Part shown: piece by piece, positions 55,772-64,000 of the stretch | Numbering within the stretch: the stretch's first letter is position 1 | Layout of the letters: each line of letters starts with the position of its first letter | Assembly: GCF_009733815.1 (NCBI RefSeq) | Contig: NZ_WNXY01000012.1 | Span: 1 to 64,000 of the forward strand | DNA length: 64,000 bases | Source: Pseudactinotalea suaedae | GTDB taxonomy: Bacteria > Actinomycetota > Actinomycetes > Actinomycetales > Beutenbergiaceae | Direction of reading: 5' to 3' | Translations under genes and position numbers: made by a program | Notes under the pieces: generated by a model | The model's database searches: none | Told to the model about the DNA's origin: nothing | Seen by the model: only the letters and a program-made list of their open reading frames with translations

Positions 55772-56092
55772 TCAGCCGACGGGTCGGACCTCCACGCCGC
55801 CGCCCTGGCGCAGGACCGGGTTGCGGCGCGCGATCGCGAGCGCGGCCTCGAGGTCGTCGGCCTGCACCACGTAGAAGCCGACGACCGACTCCGCCGTCTC
55901 GAGGTAGGGGCCGTCGGTCTGGCCGTCCGGACGCAACGACACCGACGCCGTCGGGCCTGCCAGAGGCCTTCCGAACGTCATCTGGCCGGCCTCGGTCATC
56001 TCCTGCGCGTAGGCGTCGTGCTCGGCGAGGGCCGCGTGGCCGCCCGCCTCGGCATCGTTCGGGCGGTACATGAAGACGGCGAACTCCGCCAT
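55772..56092 (-). CDS. YCII/DGPF-domain protein
   Basis: Product of 106 residues starting MAEFAVFMYRP. A YCII-related ferredoxin-like fold: AGQMTFGRPLAGP and a DGPYLETAESVVGFYVVQADDLEAALAIA helix. Such proteins often accompany ECF sigma factors, but none is next to it. Function unknown. Start chosen at the ATG near the family N-terminus. Confidence 0.78.
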   Translation of the reverse strand: MAEFAVFMYRPNDAEAGGHAALAEHDAYAQEMTEAGQMTFGRPLAGPTASVSLRPDGQTDGPYLETAESVVGFYVVQADDLEAALAIARRNPVLRQGGGVEVRPVG

Positions 56093-56177
56093 GGTCGTGC
56101 TCCGTTCTGCGCTCGGCCGGTCGGTCCGACCACTCATGCCTTCATGACGAGCGAGCCCGGCCGAGATCGACAGCGAC

Positions 56178-56654
56178 TCAGTGGAGCCAGGTGAACAGCA
56201 GGTCCCCGGGGTCGACGCGCTCGGTGTCGGTCACGGTGAGCTGATCCGGATCGGCCGCGAGCGCGATGACGGCGACGAAGGAGCTCATGCCGCGGACCAC
56301 CACGTCGTCCGGGGACCAGCGCACCAACGGCTGGCCCGCGACCACCTCGTCGCCCTGCGCGACCAGCAGCTCGAAGCCGGCGCCCTTGAGCTGGACCGTG
56401 TCGATCCCGAGGTGGACGAGGATTCCGCGCTCACCGCCGCCGGGACCCGCGATGACGAACGCGTGCGGGTGCATCGCGGCGACCACACCGCTGACCGGCG
56501 CGAACGCCTCGACCACGGGGGCGACCCCGAGATCGGGGGCGATCGCGGCACCCGGCCCGACCATGGCGGCCGCGAACACGGGGTCGGGGACCTCGGCGAG
56601 CGGGATCACCCGACCGCTGGAGGGGGCGAGCACGTCCACGTTCTTCTCAGGCAT
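56178..56654 (-). CDS. crr: PTS glucose-type EIIA component
   Basis: Product of 158 residues, a crr-type EIIA. The phosphorylated histidine is predicted at residue 81 (ILVHLGIDTV), with a second active-site His near 64 (MHPHAFVI). A GDEVVAGQPL motif follows. It relays phosphate from HPr. Its start overlaps malQ by eight bases, linking it to glucan use. Confidence 0.9.
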   Translation of the reverse strand: MPEKNVDVLAPSSGRVIPLAEVPDPVFAAAMVGPGAAIAPDLGVAPVVEAFAPVSGVVAAMHPHAFVIAGPGGGERGILVHLGIDTVQLKGAGFELLVAQGDEVVAGQPLVRWSPDDVVVRGMSSFVAVIALAADPDQLTVTDTERVDPGDLLFTWLH

Positions 56655-58809
56655 CGGCGCGTAGCTCCCTCACGAGCGTGGTGACGAGCGAGCCCAGGCG
56701 GGCGTTGTCGGGAAGGTCGGACACGAGCACGCACCGCTCCCCGCCGTCGGCCAGCGGGATCTTCCAGTTCGGGTACTCGGTGTCGGTGCCCGGCTGGTTC
56801 TGGGTGCGCCGCTCCCCCACCGCGTCGGCCAGCGAGACACCGACGAGCGCCGAGGGTGTCTGCGCGATGAACGCGTGCAGCGCCTCGACGGTCTGGCGCT
56901 CGGTGGGGTCGTCCGGCAGCAGGCCCCGGGAGGCGAGCGCGGCGAGCATCCGCTCCCGCTGGATCCTCGCCTCCAGCCGCACCTGGGCGACCGGCTCGGT
57001 CAGCAGGCCCAGCCGGTTGCGCAGGTCGACGTGCTCCTCCGCCAGGTAGCCGGCGGTGGGTGGCAGGTCATGGGTGGTCACGGTGGCGAGCACGAGCCTG
57101 CGGTACTCCTCGGGCGGGCGCGGCTGGCCGTCCTCGGTGTTCTCGAACCAGAGCACCGAGGTGCCGAGGATGCCGCGGCGCTCGAGGTACTCCCGGACCC
57201 AGGGCTCCACCGTGCCGAGGTCCTCCCCGATGACGACCGCCCCCGCGCGGTGCGCCTCGAGCGCGAGCACGCCGATCATCGCGTCGTGGTCGTACCGGAC
57301 GTAGGTGCCCTCGGAGGGGCTCGCACCCTGCGGGATCCACCAGAGCCGGAAGAAGCCGATGATGTGGTCCACCCGCAGCGCGCCGGCGTGGCGCAGCACG
57401 GTCCGGACCATGTCACGGACCGGCGCGTAGCCCGAGGCGGCCAGCGCGTCCGGCCGCAGCGGCGGCTGGCTCCAGTCCTGACCCTGCTGGTTGTAGAAGT
57501 CCGGCGGTGCGCCCACGGAGATGCCGCGAGCGAGCACGTCCCGCAGCGACCACGCGTCGGCCCCCTCGGGGTGCACGCCGACCGCGAGGTCGTGCATGAT
57601 GCCCAGCCGCATCCCGTTGTCGCGGGCGGCCTGCTGCGCCCGGCCGAGCTGGGCGTCCGCGACCCACTGCAGCCACACGTGGAAGTCGATGCGGTCGGCG
57701 AGCTCGCGGCGCAGCGCGGCGATGGTGCCGGGGGTGGCGTTCTCGACGGTGAGCGGCCAGTCGCGCTCGTCGTAGCGCTCGTGCACCGCGCACCACAGCG
57801 CAAAGTCCTCGAGCCCCTCGCCCTGCTCGCGCCGGAACGCGTCGAGCTCACGCTGCCGCGACCGGGAGCGCCCGGCGGCGAAGATCGTCTCCAGAGCGGG
57901 ACGCTTGGCGTCCCAGACCGCGTCCCGATCGATCGGGCCCGGATCGGAGTTCGCCGGGGACACGCCGTCGAACGCCCACTCCACCAGGGTGCGCTGGCTG
58001 GTGGGCAGGTACCCGATCTCGGTGATCTCCTCGGGGCGGATGTAGAGCGGGTTGACGAAGCGGCGGGTGGCGGGGAGGTACGGCGAGGGCGTGATCGGCG
58101 TGGTGGGCTCCGCCGCGTGCAGCGGGTTGATGAGCAGGAAGTCGGCTCCCAGCTCGCCACCGGTCGTCGTCAGCTCGGCCAGGTCGGCGAAGTCCCCGAA
58201 CCCCCACGACCGTTCCGACCGCACCGAGTAGAGCTGGGTCATCAGCCCCCAGCACCGGTTGCCGAGCTCGGGGCGCAGCTCGGGCAGCTCCAGTCGCGCC
58301 GGAGTCACCGCGAGCGGCGCGGTGGCGACACCCTCGGGGCTGGTCGCGCGCAGCGTGTGCCAGCCGAGCGGCAGCGTGCGCGGCACCTCGAAGGTGGCGC
58401 GACCGACCGTGCGGCCATCGACCTCGTGAGCCGGCGTCCACTCGTCGAGCTGCTCCAGGGCGACCTCGCCGCCCTCCTCGAGGTCGACGACCAGGTCGAC
58501 GGCGGTGCCGTCGGTGACGTGCACCGGAACCTTGGAGACCACACCCTGGGTGACGATCACGCTCGGGGGCAGCATCTGGCGCCACGGCGCGAGATCGGCG
58601 TCGACAAGGCTGCGCTCGATCTGCTCGGGGGTCTCCGCCGGCACGTCGAGAGCGGCGAGGACGCCGCGGATGGTGCCGGCCGAGACCTGCTGCCGGGTGC
58701 CGTCGATGTCCCAGTACTCGGTGGCGACCCCGTGGGCGCGCGCGAGGGCGCGCAAGTCATGACCGACCGGCTCGGAGTGGCCCTCGGCCTGCTCTGGTGT
58801 CTCGCTCAC
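56647..58809 (-). CDS. malQ: 4-alpha-glucanotransferase
   Basis: Product of 720 residues, GH77. Segments include SPYLPATRRFVNPLYI, LRVDHIIGFFRLWWIP (catalytic acid region), VVIGEDLGTV and ATVTTHDLPPTAGY. The N-terminal 170 residues are an extra domain common in actinobacterial MalQ. Start GTG at 58809 gives VSETPEQAEG. It shuffles maltodextrin chains. It precedes crr. Confidence 0.92.
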   Translation of the reverse strand: MSETPEQAEGHSEPVGHDLRALARAHGVATEYWDIDGTRQQVSAGTIRGVLAALDVPAETPEQIERSLVDADLAPWRQMLPPSVIVTQGVVSKVPVHVTDGTAVDLVVDLEEGGEVALEQLDEWTPAHEVDGRTVGRATFEVPRTLPLGWHTLRATSPEGVATAPLAVTPARLELPELRPELGNRCWGLMTQLYSVRSERSWGFGDFADLAELTTTGGELGADFLLINPLHAAEPTTPITPSPYLPATRRFVNPLYIRPEEITEIGYLPTSQRTLVEWAFDGVSPANSDPGPIDRDAVWDAKRPALETIFAAGRSRSRQRELDAFRREQGEGLEDFALWCAVHERYDERDWPLTVENATPGTIAALRRELADRIDFHVWLQWVADAQLGRAQQAARDNGMRLGIMHDLAVGVHPEGADAWSLRDVLARGISVGAPPDFYNQQGQDWSQPPLRPDALAASGYAPVRDMVRTVLRHAGALRVDHIIGFFRLWWIPQGASPSEGTYVRYDHDAMIGVLALEAHRAGAVVIGEDLGTVEPWVREYLERRGILGTSVLWFENTEDGQPRPPEEYRRLVLATVTTHDLPPTAGYLAEEHVDLRNRLGLLTEPVAQVRLEARIQRERMLAALASRGLLPDDPTERQTVEALHAFIAQTPSALVGVSLADAVGERRTQNQPGTDTEYPNWKIPLADGGERCVLVSDLPDNARLGSLVTTLVRELRADA

Positions 58810-58939
58810 GGCAACGGGTGCTCTCTGGTTGCTGCTCCCCGCCCACCGGGGAGTCCTTCGATCTTGCCAGAGCGTGACTGGTTGCGTGGACGCCGTGCCC
58901 GCGACGGCGCCACCGATCGCGGTCATTACGCTGGCAGCC

Positions 58940-59776
58940 GTGTCCATCACCGCCGACAACCTGCTCCGCATCCTTGTCATCCTCCTCGTCGCGATCGTGC
59001 TCACCGTGGTGCTGCGGTTCGTGGTCGCGCGGGTGATACGCCGCCTGGGGAGGCTGCCGGCCCGCCAGCTGGGGGTGAGCAACAGCGCCAAGATCGTGCT
59101 CGGCCAGCCGCAACGCATGGGCCAGCGCCTGCAGACCTTCCAGTCGGTGCTGAACTCGACGATCGCGATCGTCATCGGATCGGTGGCGCTGCTGATGATC
59201 CTGGCCGAGCTCGGTGTCCAGGTGGCGCCGCTGCTGGCCTCCGCGGGCGTGGTCGGTGTGGCGGTGGCGTTCGGCGCCCAGTCCCTGGTGCGCGACATCA
59301 TCAGCGGTGTCTTCATGCTCGTCGAGGACCAGTACGGCGTGGGCGACCGTGTCGAGCTGGGGTCGACCGGTGCCGTGATGGCCGCCGGGACCGTGGAGCA
59401 GGTCACGCTGCGGATCACCACGGTGCGCGACGACGACGGCCGGGTCTGGCACATCCGCAACGGCGAGGTGATGCGGGTCGCCAACGAGTCGCAGGGCTGG
59501 TCGCACGCGGTCGCGCAGGTGCAGGTGGTGCCGGGCACCGACATCGCCGAGACCCGGGACGTGATGACCCGCGTGACCACCCAGCTGCGCGCGGAGGAGA
59601 GCTATTCGGACGCGATCCTCGACGACGCAGAGGTGCGCGTGGAGGAGATCTCGGGCGCCGGCATCACGCTGCGGTGGGCGGTGCGGACGCGGCCCGGTCA
59701 GCAGTGGCGCGTGGCCAGCGCCATGCGGCGCCGCCTCACGACGGCGTTCGCCGAGCAGGGCATCCAGCTCGTCTGA
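58940..59776 (+). CDS. MscS-family mechanosensitive channel
   Basis: Product of 278 residues from GTG (VSITADN). Three transmembrane helices; the pore helix shows the Ala/Gly pattern LLASAGVVGVAVAFGAQSLVRDIISG (about 94-119). The beta domain follows (DQYGVGDRVELG, GTVEQVTLRIT). It relieves turgor on osmotic downshift. The gene is divergent from malQ. Confidence 0.9.
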   Translation: MSITADNLLRILVILLVAIVLTVVLRFVVARVIRRLGRLPARQLGVSNSAKIVLGQPQRMGQRLQTFQSVLNSTIAIVIGSVALLMILAELGVQVAPLLASAGVVGVAVAFGAQSLVRDIISGVFMLVEDQYGVGDRVELGSTGAVMAAGTVEQVTLRITTVRDDDGRVWHIRNGEVMRVANESQGWSHAVAQVQVVPGTDIAETRDVMTRVTTQLRAEESYSDAILDDAEVRVEEISGAGITLRWAVRTRPGQQWRVASAMRRRLTTAFAEQGIQLV

Positions 59777-59803
59777 AGCCCGCGAGGGCTCCTCTGAAAC
59801 CCT

Positions 59804-60040
59804 CTAGGAGCTGCGGAGCTTGTCCATCGCCGCGGCGAGGTCGTCGGCCTCGGGGCCGACCACCACCTGCACGACGCGTCCCGAGCGGACGACGCCGAAC
59901 GCGCCGTGGCTGCGCAGCGTCTCGTCGTCGACGAGGGCGGGGTCCGAGACCTCGACGCGCAGCCGCGTGATGCAGGGCTCCAGGTCGACGACGTTCTCGT
60001 TGCCGCCCAACGCCGACAGGATCTCCTCGGCCTTGCCCAC
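59804..60040 (-). CDS. Stand-alone PTS EIIB component (glucose/GlcNAc type)
   Basis: Product of 78 residues, GTG start with AGGAG five bases upstream. Phosphorylated cysteine at position 23 in LEPCITRLRVEV, the EIIB signature. It would accept phosphate from EIIA (crr lies nearby at 56178) and needs a membrane EIIC, which is not in this window. Its stop is 27 bases from that of mscS. Confidence 0.88.
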   Translation of the reverse strand: MGKAEEILSALGGNENVVDLEPCITRLRVEVSDPALVDDETLRSHGAFGVVRSGRVVQVVVGPEADDLAAAMDKLRSS

Positions 60041-60223
60041 ACCCGCTCCTTCGTCGTCGGTCCGCCCAGCTGAGGGGCGCCCGCTCAGCATACGCTGCAC
60101 CCTGCGACGTTCCCTGGTTCTGGCCCCGCTTTCACCGCACGTCTGCACACCCTCCGCCCCCCTCGCCCATCTCGACGACGACGCGTTCGCGCAGCAATCG
60201 TGAGTGCGGGTGCCACGGTCTCT

Positions 60224-60229
60224 TACCCT
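60224..60229 (+). promoter_or_regulatory. TACCCT -10 element for truncated hemoglobin (leaderless type)
   Basis: TACCCT, six bases, then GTG, the same arrangement as at 3258 in front of the valS leader. Transcription would start at the start codon. Confidence 0.55.
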
Positions 60230-60235
60230 TGCTGG

Positions 60236-60682
60236 GTGACCGCTTCAGCTCCTCGGCCGGGAATCCCGCTCCGCTCACGGTCGGCTGCGCCCGAGCAGCC
60301 CGGCTCGTTCTACGAGGCCGTCGGCGGTGAACCGACGATCCGCGCGATCGTGCACCGCTTCTACGAGCTCGTGGCGACCGACGACCTGATGCGCCCGATG
60401 TACCCCGAGGAGGACCTCGGACCGGCGGAGGACCGGCTCCGGATGTTCCTCGTGCAGTACTGGGGCGGTCCCACCACCTACTCCGACCAGCGTGGGCACC
60501 CGCGGTTGCGGATGCGTCACGCACCGTTCCCGATCGGCCCGGCCGCGCGTGACCGGTGGCTGCAGCACATGCGGACCGCCGTCAAGGAGGCCCGCCTGGC
60601 CCCGCTGCACGAGGCGACCCTGTGGGACTACCTCGAGCGCGCCGCGCACGCGATGCTCAACATCCCCCAGGACCCGGCGTGA
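60236..60682 (+). CDS. glbO: Truncated hemoglobin, group II-like
   Basis: Product of 148 residues from the GTG at 60236. A 2-on-2 globin: [59 protein letters not shown] (proximal His in RHAPF) and [15 protein letters not shown], as in actinobacterial trHbO. It binds O2 or NO. The stop overlaps the next gene by four bases. Confidence 0.92.
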   Translation: MTASAPRPGIPLRSRSAAPEQPGSFYEAVGGEPTIRAIVHRFYELVATDDLMRPMYPEEDLGPAEDRLRMFLVQYWGGPTTYSDQRGHPRLRMRHAPFPIGPAARDRWLQHMRTAVKEARLAPLHEATLWDYLERAAHAMLNIPQDPA

Positions 60683-61557
60683 GCGCCGCCGAGGAGCCCC
60701 GCCCGCTCGACGCGGTGCTCGAGGTGCTGGACCTCGCCGAGTCCGGGCCGGACACCTTCGTCGGTGGCTCGTTGCCCCAGCTGCACGGTCGGGTCTACGG
60801 CGGCCAGGTGCTGGCGCAGGCGATCATCGCCGCCCAGCGCACCCTCGAGGGCGAGCTCGCCCAGCGGCTGATCCACTCCCTGCACGGCTACTTCCTGCGC
60901 CCCGGCGACCTGGAGGCACCGATCACGTTCGCCGTCGAGCGGCTGCGTGACGGCGGCTCCTTCAGCGCCCGACGCACGCACGCGCTGCAGGAGGGGCGAC
61001 CGATCCTGTCGATGATCGCCTCCTTCCAGGAGGTCCAGGAGGGCATCGAGCACACCGAGCCGATGCCCGTCGTCCCGGCGCCCGAGGACCTGCCCAGCTC
61101 CGTGGCGCTGTTCGACTCGCTCGACCACCCGGTGGCCAAGTTCTTCTACCGCAACGGCGCCTTCGACATCCGGCACACCGGCAGCGCCCTGTTCGTCGCC
61201 CCGGCGCCGGAGCCCGAGCCCACGCAGGCGCTGTGGATGCGTGCCCGCGGCCCTGTCCCTGGTGGTCAGCCCGAGCAGCGGGCGCTGCTGGCCTTCGCCT
61301 GCGACCAGGTGATGCTGGAGCCGGTGCTGCGGGCGCACGGCGTCTACTGGCGCAGCAAGGGGGTCAGCATCGCGTCGTTGGACCACGCGATGTGGTGGCA
61401 CCGCGACGTCGACCTCGGCGACTGGCTGCTCTACGTGCAGGACTCGCCAACGGCGCAGGGCGGCCGGGGTCTGGGTCTCGCCCGCGTCTTCTCCCGCGAC
61501 GGACGACTCGTCGCCACCATCGGCCAGGAAGGCATGGTCCGGCTGCCGCAGGCATGA
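60679..61557 (+). CDS. tesB: Acyl-CoA thioesterase II
   Basis: Product of 292 residues, a double hotdog TesB. Segments include [44 protein letters not shown] and the second-half [23 protein letters not shown] (catalytic Asp region). The start is a GTG overlapping the glbO stop by four bases, giving tight coupling. Confidence 0.93.
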   Translation: MSAAEEPRPLDAVLEVLDLAESGPDTFVGGSLPQLHGRVYGGQVLAQAIIAAQRTLEGELAQRLIHSLHGYFLRPGDLEAPITFAVERLRDGGSFSARRTHALQEGRPILSMIASFQEVQEGIEHTEPMPVVPAPEDLPSSVALFDSLDHPVAKFFYRNGAFDIRHTGSALFVAPAPEPEPTQALWMRARGPVPGGQPEQRALLAFACDQVMLEPVLRAHGVYWRSKGVSIASLDHAMWWHRDVDLGDWLLYVQDSPTAQGGRGLGLARVFSRDGRLVATIGQEGMVRLPQA

Positions 61558-61627
61558 GTCGACCGGCGGCCTGAGGTCGGCCCCACACCAGGGCCTTGTC
61601 GACGACGACGCGGTGCGCTAACATCGA

Positions 61628-61643
61628 ATGTAAGCGCATACAT
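61628..61643. promoter_or_regulatory. LacI-type operator
   Basis: ATGTAAGCGCATACAT, a palindrome with the central CG typical of LacI-family sites (TGTAARCGYTTACA), 73 bases before the LacI gene. Autoregulation of the regulator-binding protein operon is likely. Confidence 0.75.
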
Positions 61644-61715
61644 CAGCAACTGCCGACATCCACGCCGACCGACGACCGGTCAGCAGCGAGACATCGACGT
61701 CCGACGGAGCATCGC

Positions 61716-62747
61716 ATGGGCCGAGCCGCCCGCCCCACCGTGTACACGGTGGCCGATCGCGCCCAGGTGTCGGTGGCGACCGTCTCGCGCGCGCTGGCGG
61801 CGCCGGAGAAGGTCTCCGAGGCCACCCGGCTGCGGGTGCTCGAGGCGATCGACGCCCTCGGCTACGTCCCGCACGGCGCCGCCCGCTCGCTCGCCGCCGA
61901 CGCCCACCGCGCGCACGGGCTCGTGCTGCCCGAGCTGGTCGGCCCCTACTACTCCGACCTGCTGCTCGGGTACGAGCGCGAGGCCGCCACCGGCGGCGAC
62001 GCGGTGGTGCTCGCGCTGGCCGGCGGGGACGACCTCGCGGCCAAGGTGCTCAGGATCGCCGGCAGCGTGGACGGCATCGTCGTGATGGGTGCCTCCGCGC
62101 TGCCCCGCGCCGCCCTCGCGGCCATCCGCGAGCTGGTCCCGGTCCTCGGGCTGACGGGTGGCGCCGGCCAGGGCCTGGAGGTCATCGGTACCCGCAACCT
62201 CGACAGCTCGCGCGAGCTGACGCAGCACCTGGTCGAGCACGGTCGCAACCGGCTCGTGTTCGTCGGTGACCCCGACCTCGCCGAGGACATCCAGGCGCGC
62301 TACCGGGGCTTCTGCGAGGCGCTGCAGCCGCACGCGCCCGAGCCGGTCCGGGTGGAGCCCAGCGAGGCCGCCGGTGTGGAGGTGGCCGAACGGCTGCTCG
62401 CCGGCGAGCTCGATGCCGACGGCCTCGTGTGCGCCAACGACGAGCTCGCGCTCGGCGTCATCGTCACCCTCACCGCACGCGGCTGCGACGTCCCGGGAGA
62501 CGTCGCGGTGGTCGGGTGGGACGACGTGATGGCCGCGCGCTACGTCCAGCCCTCGTTGACCACCGTGCGGCAGCCGGTCGCCGATCTCGGCGCGACCGCT
62601 GCGCGGCGGCTGCGCGAGCACATCGCCGCCTTCCGCGCCGGGCAGCTGCCTCCCGGGCCGGCGCCGGACCGCCTCATGACGTCCGTGATCTATCGACGCT
62701 CGTGCGGATGCACGAGCGATCCCTCCAAGGAACAGGAGCACAGATGA
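61716..62747 (+). CDS. LacI-family transcriptional regulator
   Basis: Product of 343 residues. N-terminal HTH VYTVADRAQVSVATVSRALAAPEKVS, hinge helix AARSLAADAHRAHGLV, then a sugar-binding domain (VIGTRNLDSSRELTQHL, DGLVCANDELALGVI, VAVVGWDDV). Its stop overlaps the downstream sugar-binding protein by four bases, so it should control that importer. ATG chosen at MGRAARPTVYT. Confidence 0.92.
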   Translation: MGRAARPTVYTVADRAQVSVATVSRALAAPEKVSEATRLRVLEAIDALGYVPHGAARSLAADAHRAHGLVLPELVGPYYSDLLLGYEREAATGGDAVVLALAGGDDLAAKVLRIAGSVDGIVVMGASALPRAALAAIRELVPVLGLTGGAGQGLEVIGTRNLDSSRELTQHLVEHGRNRLVFVGDPDLAEDIQARYRGFCEALQPHAPEPVRVEPSEAAGVEVAERLLAGELDADGLVCANDELALGVIVTLTARGCDVPGDVAVVGWDDVMAARYVQPSLTTVRQPVADLGATAARRLREHIAAFRAGQLPPGPAPDRLMTSVIYRRSCGCTSDPSKEQEHR

Positions 62748-64000
62748 GCACGCGCCGAACGCGGCTGGTGGTGGCCCTCGGGCTCGCCGCCGCACTGAGC
62801 CTGACCGCCTGCGGTCGCAGCGACACCCCGGAAGGTACGGGCGAGACCGACGCCGAGGAGTTCTCGAGCGACGACCTGCAGGGCGAGATCGAGATGTGGG
62901 CGATGGGTGCCGAGGGCGAAAAGCTCCCGGCGCTGGCGGACGCCTTCATGGCTGACAACCCGGGCACGACCGTCAACATCACCGCGATCCCGTGGGACGC
63001 CGCCTACGACAAGTTCGCCAACGCGATCACCGCCGGCACCACCCCCGACGTGGCGATGATCGGCAGCACCTGGAGCGGCGACTTCGCCGGTCAGGGTGCG
63101 CTCGAGCCGCTGCCGGAGTCCTTCGACACCAGCGGCTTCTTCGAGGGCGCCGTCGGCACCACCATGGTCGACGACGTCGCCTACGGGGTGCCCTGGTACG
63201 TCGAGACCCGGATGGTCTACTACCGCACCGACATCGCCGAGGCCGCCGGGTACCCGGAGGTCCCGACCGACTGGGAGGGCTTCCAGGAGATGGCGGTCGC
63301 GATGCAGGGGCAGCCCGACGTCGAGTGGGGCATCAACCTCCAGCCCGGTGGCGAGGGTTCGTGGCAGCAGGTGCTGCCGCTCGCCTGGTCCGCCGGCGCC
63401 GAGACCGACGACGCCGAGGGCTTCCACTTCGACTCCCCCGAGGTGCTCAGCGCCGTCGAGTACTTCCAGAGCTTCTTCACCGACGGCATCAGCGACCCCA
63501 ACCCGCCGGAGGGCCAGACCGAGGCCGACTTCACCTCCGGGCGGATCCCGATGTTCATCTCGGGCCCGTGGATGATGTCGCTCGTCGAGGACCTGGGCGG
63601 TGAGGGCTTCGCCGAGCTCTACGACGTGGCCCCGATCCCCTCACCGGACGGCTCGACGTCGCACTCCTTCGTGGGTGGCGCGAACCTCGGCGTCTTCACC
63701 ACGAGCGAGAACCGCGACCTCGCCTGGAGCTGGGTGCAGTACCTGAGCGACCCCGCCACGCAGGTCGAGTGGTACGGCCAGACCTCCGACCTGCCGGCGA
63801 TCCAGAGCGCCTGGGACGACCCGGCGCTGAGCGACGACCCGAAGCTGGCGGCGTTCGGCGTCCAGCTGGAGACGGCGCTCGCGCCGGCCAGCTACCCCAG
63901 CTGGACCCAGGTCTCCGCGGCCTTCGACGGCGAGATGGAGAAGATCGCGAAGGCGGGCGCCGACCCGGCCTCCTCGCTCGCCGCCGTGCAGGAGACCGCC
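62744..64000 (+). CDS. Sugar ABC transporter solute-binding lipoprotein (3' partial)
   Basis: The gene runs out of the window after 419 codons without a stop. The lipoprotein signal has lipobox LTAC (cysteine about residue 23). The mature part is a family 1 extracellular binding protein: IEMWAMGAEGEKLPALADAF, GTTPDVAMIGSTW, YGVPWYVETRMVYYRTD and FVGGANLGVFTTSENRDLAW. Aromatic residues suggest a sugar or oligosaccharide ligand. Permease genes would be expected just beyond 64000. Confidence 0.9.
   Translation, partial: MSTRRTRLVVALGLAAALSLTACGRSDTPEGTGETDAEEFSSDDLQGEIEMWAMGAEGEKLPALADAFMADNPGTTVNITAIPWDAAYDKFANAITAGTTPDVAMIGSTWSGDFAGQGALEPLPESFDTSGFFEGAVGTTMVDDVAYGVPWYVETRMVYYRTDIAEAAGYPEVPTDWEGFQEMAVAMQGQPDVEWGINLQPGGEGSWQQVLPLAWSAGAETDDAEGFHFDSPEVLSAVEYFQSFFTDGISDPNPPEGQTEADFTSGRIPMFISGPWMMSLVEDLGGEGFAELYDVAPIPSPDGSTSHSFVGGANLGVFTTSENRDLAWSWVQYLSDPATQVEWYGQTSDLPAIQSAWDDPALSDDPKLAAFGVQLETALAPASYPSWTQVSAAFDGEMEKIAKAGADPASSLAAVQETA

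Noticed and set aside
56875-59970. Very long plus-strand open frame opposite malQ
   Set aside because: It is a GC-rich shadow: the minus strand encodes clear MalQ motifs and the plus product has low-complexity Arg/Gly content. Similar shadows lie opposite valS, pepN and tig.

Overview
The window is about 71% GC and dense with genes. It comes from an actinobacterial chromosome, most plausibly a Micrococcales-type organism. The evidence is a DUF222/13E12-type HNH protein, the tig-clpP1-clpP2-clpX order, a mycothiol-linked Rv2466c-type oxidoreductase, an HtaA-type heme uptake locus with a DtxR/IdeR box, a GlnR-type operator on nitrate genes, many GTG starts and apparently leaderless promoters. 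The genus cannot be fixed from the sequence alone. Most of the window is ordinary core metabolism. The only clear mobile DNA is a decayed IS3-family element at 36130-37321, beside two tRNA genes.

Layout. 1-3.2 kb: HNH protein, short tandem repeats, P-loop kinase-like gene, SMP-30 lactonase. 3.2-6.1 kb: valS behind a valine-rich leader peptide. 6.1-10 kb: small proteins, GH29 fucosidase, C45-type acylase, small exporter. 10-13 kb: cassette of an ATP-grasp enzyme and two Fes-like esterases. 13.1-15.7 kb: aldo/keto reductase with divergent HxlR regulator, HIT and glycolipid-binding proteins. 15.7-22.1 kb: nitrate assimilation operon (transporter, nitrate reductase, flavoprotein, siroheme synthase). 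22.1-26.9 kb: chorismate mutase, clpX, clpP2, clpP1, tig. 27-36 kb: heme acquisition operon (hmuO, hmuT, hmuU, hmuV, then four exported or anchored proteins, two with HtaA-like regions and one of these also WxL-like). 36-38.5 kb: IS3 remnant, tRNA-Pro, tRNA-Gly and cysteine-less L32/L31. 38.7-44 kb: GntR regulator with membrane partner, cysK-cysE, ATL-like protein, a 31-bp inverted repeat cluster, rpiB. 44-52.5 kb: S9 peptidase, SQR-like flavoprotein, SDR, rhodanese-like gene behind a Cys-rich mini-ORF, Rv2466c-like protein, MocR regulator with divergent exporter. 52.5-64 kb: pepN, GNAT, YCII, malQ-crr, MscS, lone EIIB, truncated hemoglobin-thioesterase, and a LacI regulator coupled to a sugar-binding lipoprotein cut by the window end.

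The most notable content is regulatory. (1) The region before valS encodes a 27-codon peptide with seven valine codons, four of them the rare GTA, behind a TACCCT-N6-GTG leaderless-type start; this looks like valine-tRNA attenuation. (2) A 10-residue peptide with three cysteines precedes a rhodanese-like gene, as in mycobacterial cysteine attenuation. (3) Well-formed operators precede the nitrate operon (GlnR type), the heme operon (IdeR type) and the HxlR, GntR, MocR and LacI regulators. (4) The heme operon appears to join an HtaA-like region to a WxL-like wall-binding module and to encode a DUF916-like partner.
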